From NCBI GenBank assembly GCA_003663355.1, contig QMZV01000006.1:1-24217 (forward strand): a stretch of DNA of 24,217 nucleotides, given 5' to 3'. Made by a program: the position numbers and the translations under genes. The stretch is from Candidatus Aenigmatarchaeota archaeon (GTDB lineage: Archaea; Aenigmatarchaeota; Aenigmatarchaeia; QMZS01). The notes beneath the pieces are model-generated. The model was not told the origin of the DNA and searched no databases. It saw nothing but the letters and a program-made list of their open reading frames with translations. Within the stretch, counting starts at the first letter, position 1. Every line of letters starts with the position of its first letter. Shown here piece by piece: positions 22,601 to 24,217 of the stretch.

Positions 22601-24217
22601 ATTTCCGGTTATATTTGCAGAGAAAATTTGTGTTTTGTTTATCTCTATTGTTTGATTAGAAAGAGAAGAAGTTAAATTTAATTCAATAATTTCAAAGAAG
22701 TCTGTTAAATTCACTATCTTTAAGTTTCCAGAGGTATCGTTTAGATAAATTTTTGTTATATTATATTTTCCAAGTTCATCAGTTTTATTTGTAAACTTCC
22801 AGATATCAAATTCCTGATATTGAATTTCTCTGTTCAAACTTTTATTTAGATAACTTCCGTTATAAATTTCAATTATAATATTGCTTATTCCAACATTGTC
22901 TTTTGCTTTGACAAAATATTTTATTGTTTCATTTTGGTTGAATTTTTTACTTATTGAATTAGTTGTACTAGAGAAACTATCCAAATCTGATGTCCATGAC
23001 CTTCCCAAAAATTCTGGTTTTTCTGTATCCTTAACTTCAATACCTTTTTCCAAAATTTTGGTATAGTTTCCTGTTGAATCTGTCAAATTAAAAGTGCAGG
23101 TATAAATTCCAGGTTCATCAAAAACTTCTGTCCAGTTCTTTGTAGTATTGCTTCCTGAAGTTATATTCCCAAAATAACTTGAATTTGAAAATTTCTGGCA
23201 GGAAAAGTTTAAATAAACATCTCTCGCAGTTCCGCTATGATTTATGTTTTTTATATTCTCTACTAGAACAGTTAAATTAAAATTCTGGCTTTGATTTACA
23301 ATGCAACTTGAATTCCCGTTGCAGAAAACAGACAGATTCAAAAAAGGTGTTTTTATTTTTGTTATCTCTGAATAATTTTCTCCTTGAAATTCTAAATTCC
23401 AAGTTGAATTTAAATCCTGGTCTGGAGTTCCCGCATGCGTGGTTGTTGTTAATTTTATTGTTGTTATATTTTCTTCTGTTGTTAAATTTAATTTGTCAAT
23501 TGTGCAGTTTGTGCAATTCCAATTTGTAAGATTTGTATAATAATCTGGAACATACAGAGTTAAATTCTGATTAGAAACTGTTTTATTAAAATTGAATGTT
23601 AAATTAAAACTGGATTCTTGTCCCGCATCAATTTCATTATTTTCTCCAAGATTTACTTTAATAGATGGTTCAACAACTTTGAAACTCAAATTTATTTCTG
23701 TTTCATTTAAAAGTTTTTTATTGCCCAAAGAATCTTCTGCGCTCAAGTTAGAGAAGATATAATTTCCGAGTGTTGTTGGAGTTATTGAAGTTCTCCAAAT
23801 ACCATTTGTTGAATTTCCGGAAGATAATGTTAAATTTCTTGTATAGTTTGTTGGTCCAGAAATAAAAACAGAGATTAGATTTACTCCTCTCTGGTCAGAG
23901 GCATTAATTGAGAAAGTTATTTCTTCATCTTTATAGATTCTTCTATCATTATAGTTTGAATCTGTTTTTATGTTTAAATTCCAGTTTGTTAGGGTTGGTG
24001 GTGTTTTATCAATTCTTATCAAAGAAGAATTTTTTATTGTTTCGCTATTTCCTGCATTATCAACACTGTAATATCTAATATATTTCTCGCAGATTTCTCC
24101 TTCATTGCAGGTTACATTTACAAAGTTTCCCTTTGAACTTGGATTACAACTTTCAGATTTGTTTGCAATGCAATAGTAAGTTGAGTTGCAGTTTGAGCCT
24201 GAATCTGAGCAGGTTAA
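19658..24217 (-). CDS. Giant Ig-like surface protein with cytoplasmic OB-fold-like tail (N-terminus beyond window)
   Basis: The frame is open to the right edge, so at least 1519 residues are encoded and the true start is outside; an internal TTG at 24022 is not a start. From the N-terminus: Ig-like modules marked by DKTPPTL, DTEKPEF and NDTSPPI, each followed by a D-rich 'DNxxIxxVxVEI' strand; very frequent N-x-S/T sequons; a glycine linker GGGGGNGGGGG (about 21109-21153); a TSP1-like Cys module (CNCTEWS...CG...QKRIC, about 20950-21100); a helical stalk; one membrane helix (about 20290-20352); a basic coiled coil; and a C-terminal domain (about 19661-19905) reading MSNPEFINRKIEIKGGVS...YRIEDETGELYVFS, OB-fold-like. 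Outside-in topology follows: glycosylated exterior, cytoplasmic nucleic-acid-binding-type tail. It is probably an adhesin or S-layer-associated protein. Confidence 0.85.
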   Translation of the reverse strand, partial: LTCSDSGSNCNSTYYCIANKSESCNPSSKGNFVNVTCNEGEICEKYIRYYSVDNAGNSETIKNSSLIRIDKTPPTLTNWNLNIKTDSNYNDRRIYKDEEITFSINASDQRGVNLISVFISGPTNYTRNLTLSSGNSTNGIWRTSITPTTLGNYIFSNLSAEDSLGNKKLLNETEINLSFKVVEPSIKVNLGENNEIDAGQESSFNLTFNFNKTVSNQNLTLYVPDYYTNLTNWNCTNCTIDKLNLTTEENITTIKLTTTTHAGTPDQDLNSTWNLEFQGENYSEITKIKTPFLNLSVFCNGNSSCIVNQSQNFNLTVLVENIKNINHSGTARDVYLNFSCQKFSNSSYFGNITSGSNTTKNWTEVFDEPGIYTCTFNLTDSTGNYTKILEKGIEVKDTEKPEFLGRSWTSDLDSFSSTTNSISKKFNQNETIKYFVKAKDNVGISNIIIEIYNGSYLNKSLNREIQYQEFDIWKFTNKTDELGKYNITKIYLNDTSGNLKIVNLTDFFEIIELNLTSSLSNQTIEINKTQIFSANITGNASAISKVEAKITKPSKEVDNVTLSKQNSLYKGNYTPMESGNYSVNLTVILESGINKTDYLNFTVPYGNISISAENKILIVNTTYDLPIFVIPENGDLLNISVKINITNETIINCENESKNIGNISWKNDYQGKIVYFSLNSTKIGNTTINITAFSPNLNKSESKIINVTVIGNDTSPPIIHNFTISYNIINLNEINKFIINTTDNTAIKNVSVEITWPSNNYTNNLSANLKSNNLYELDFNKTNETGTYKFKIYSCDVIDNCINTTTGEFNVTNKYDVFASISGSNKGSLVKFNITVKNIRGEEVKDFNLTLIIYNTKENITVVNNTQTNYATYRIKYDDPPPSVYFGNPGYADYTTYIYVQKNNNFGSSIKSFTVSEDLPTTILYPDTSYYPSNSPVNLSVSVKDSDGNIVSTASVTAHCPDCSKEYARLEYNSSTKTYVGNNIFISPEKDFDIFIYSSSYFGGNKGYYSKKYLTSKTVTGETSGGGGGNGGGGGLGQTMPTCNCTEWSLNVPADCGSHNCSSNELYQKRICEPRGCDIEERCIIFPACKKLEAKDFEFEISESSIKIERGYNKTILLKFRSLSKRKITLTLKINKSCCSLYTLPKTIDLDPDELSEVPLLIDTSLSRKPGNYLITFLVCGENLTKKRILNVQIEENKDIDKLRDNKKRLEELKREIKKYGEYVDVSNLFRLVDKADMFLNEANLSIARDDLQTLKRNLEEADLTMKEIENKLLSLKIKKFLLENKWNFMLIALIILLITYLLTQIISPYFKLSKELKSLKEKEQELTNSRKETEKKYFLRKIDEKTFRDILVRTQQKIFEIRGEIKRKKENKERILKEKLAPIALLIWIKSLLVFFPRYLKSLATKSKNKIIKIRKGKEKQEDMLSFAQKLKEEVVKPRTIKIKQVMSNPEFINRKIEIKGGVSFIKELSRDEFLYRIEDETGELYVFSNRKLKEGVQVIEGVVKKSAIGQMYIEIRD

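Noticed and set aside
24020..24022. TTG as start of the giant surface protein
   Set aside because: The frame continues without a stop to the window edge with Cys- and Asn-rich sequence of the same kind, ending in YYSVDNAGNSE just before the Ig module, so the gene is truncated by the window.

Overview
This AT-rich window is archaeal. It carries archaeal-type aIF2-beta, ribosomal proteins L44e, uL4, uL23 and uL5, the ribosome-recycling ATPase ABCE1, SepCysS, and the archaeal families DUF424 and DUF63. TATA-like boxes lie about 25 bases before starts, and genes are tightly packed with ATGA or one-to-two-base junctions. The ribosomal genes are scattered: uL4-uL23 without uL3 or uL2, with L44e and uL5 alone. 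Several proteins are stripped down, and secreted proteins are rich in sequons. Together this suggests a small-genome DPANN-like archaeon (Pacearchaeota/Woesearchaeota type). That lineage call is an inference, not a measured placement.

Layout. 75-1279 (minus): aIF2-beta and a metallo-beta-lactamase-fold hydrolase. 1309-1440 (plus): an intron-bearing tRNA-Tyr. 1466-4596 (plus): a likely operon of a CobA/CobO-like P-loop protein, a TatD nuclease, a 40-residue membrane peptide and a reduced ABCE1. 4633-5234: two small unknown genes behind a structured leader. 5246-6524: L44e and a divergent flippase-like membrane protein. 6740-9608 (minus): an unknown gene, a VTT/DedA membrane protein, an unknown 206-residue protein, uL23 and uL4. 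9667-9874 (plus): a tRNA-Leu interrupted at four places. 9906-11121: uL5 and two divergent orphans. 11518-17366 (plus): SepCysS, an intein-containing secretion/pilus ATPase, DUF424, a Cys-rich membrane protein and a pilin-like protein. 17363-19648: DUF63, a lipoprotein and nucleoside diphosphate kinase. 19658 to the right edge (minus): a giant Ig-like surface protein that continues past the window.

The strongest unusual signal is in the two tRNA genes. Read literally, neither folds as a tRNA. If segments bounded by bulge-helix-bulge-like structures are removed, both give perfect cloverleaves: 72 nt tRNA-Tyr(GUA) and 84 nt tRNA-Leu(UAG). tRNA-Tyr needs removal of 47 nt (37/38) and 13 nt (T-loop). 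tRNA-Leu needs removal of 11 nt (D-loop), 25 nt (37/38), 28 nt (variable arm) and 60 nt (T-loop), so about 60% of the gene is intron. The 3' splice bulges share an AA-cut-A/T pattern. This predicts a broad-specificity splicing endonuclease and genes that ordinary tRNA finders would miss or misname.

Other notable items are a 514-residue LAGLIDADG intein at the conserved VED/TLELP site of the secretion ATPase, indirect cysteine-tRNA synthesis (SepCysS), an ABCE1 that appears to lack most of its helix-loop-helix insertion, and a surface protein whose cytoplasmic tail ends in an OB-fold-like domain.
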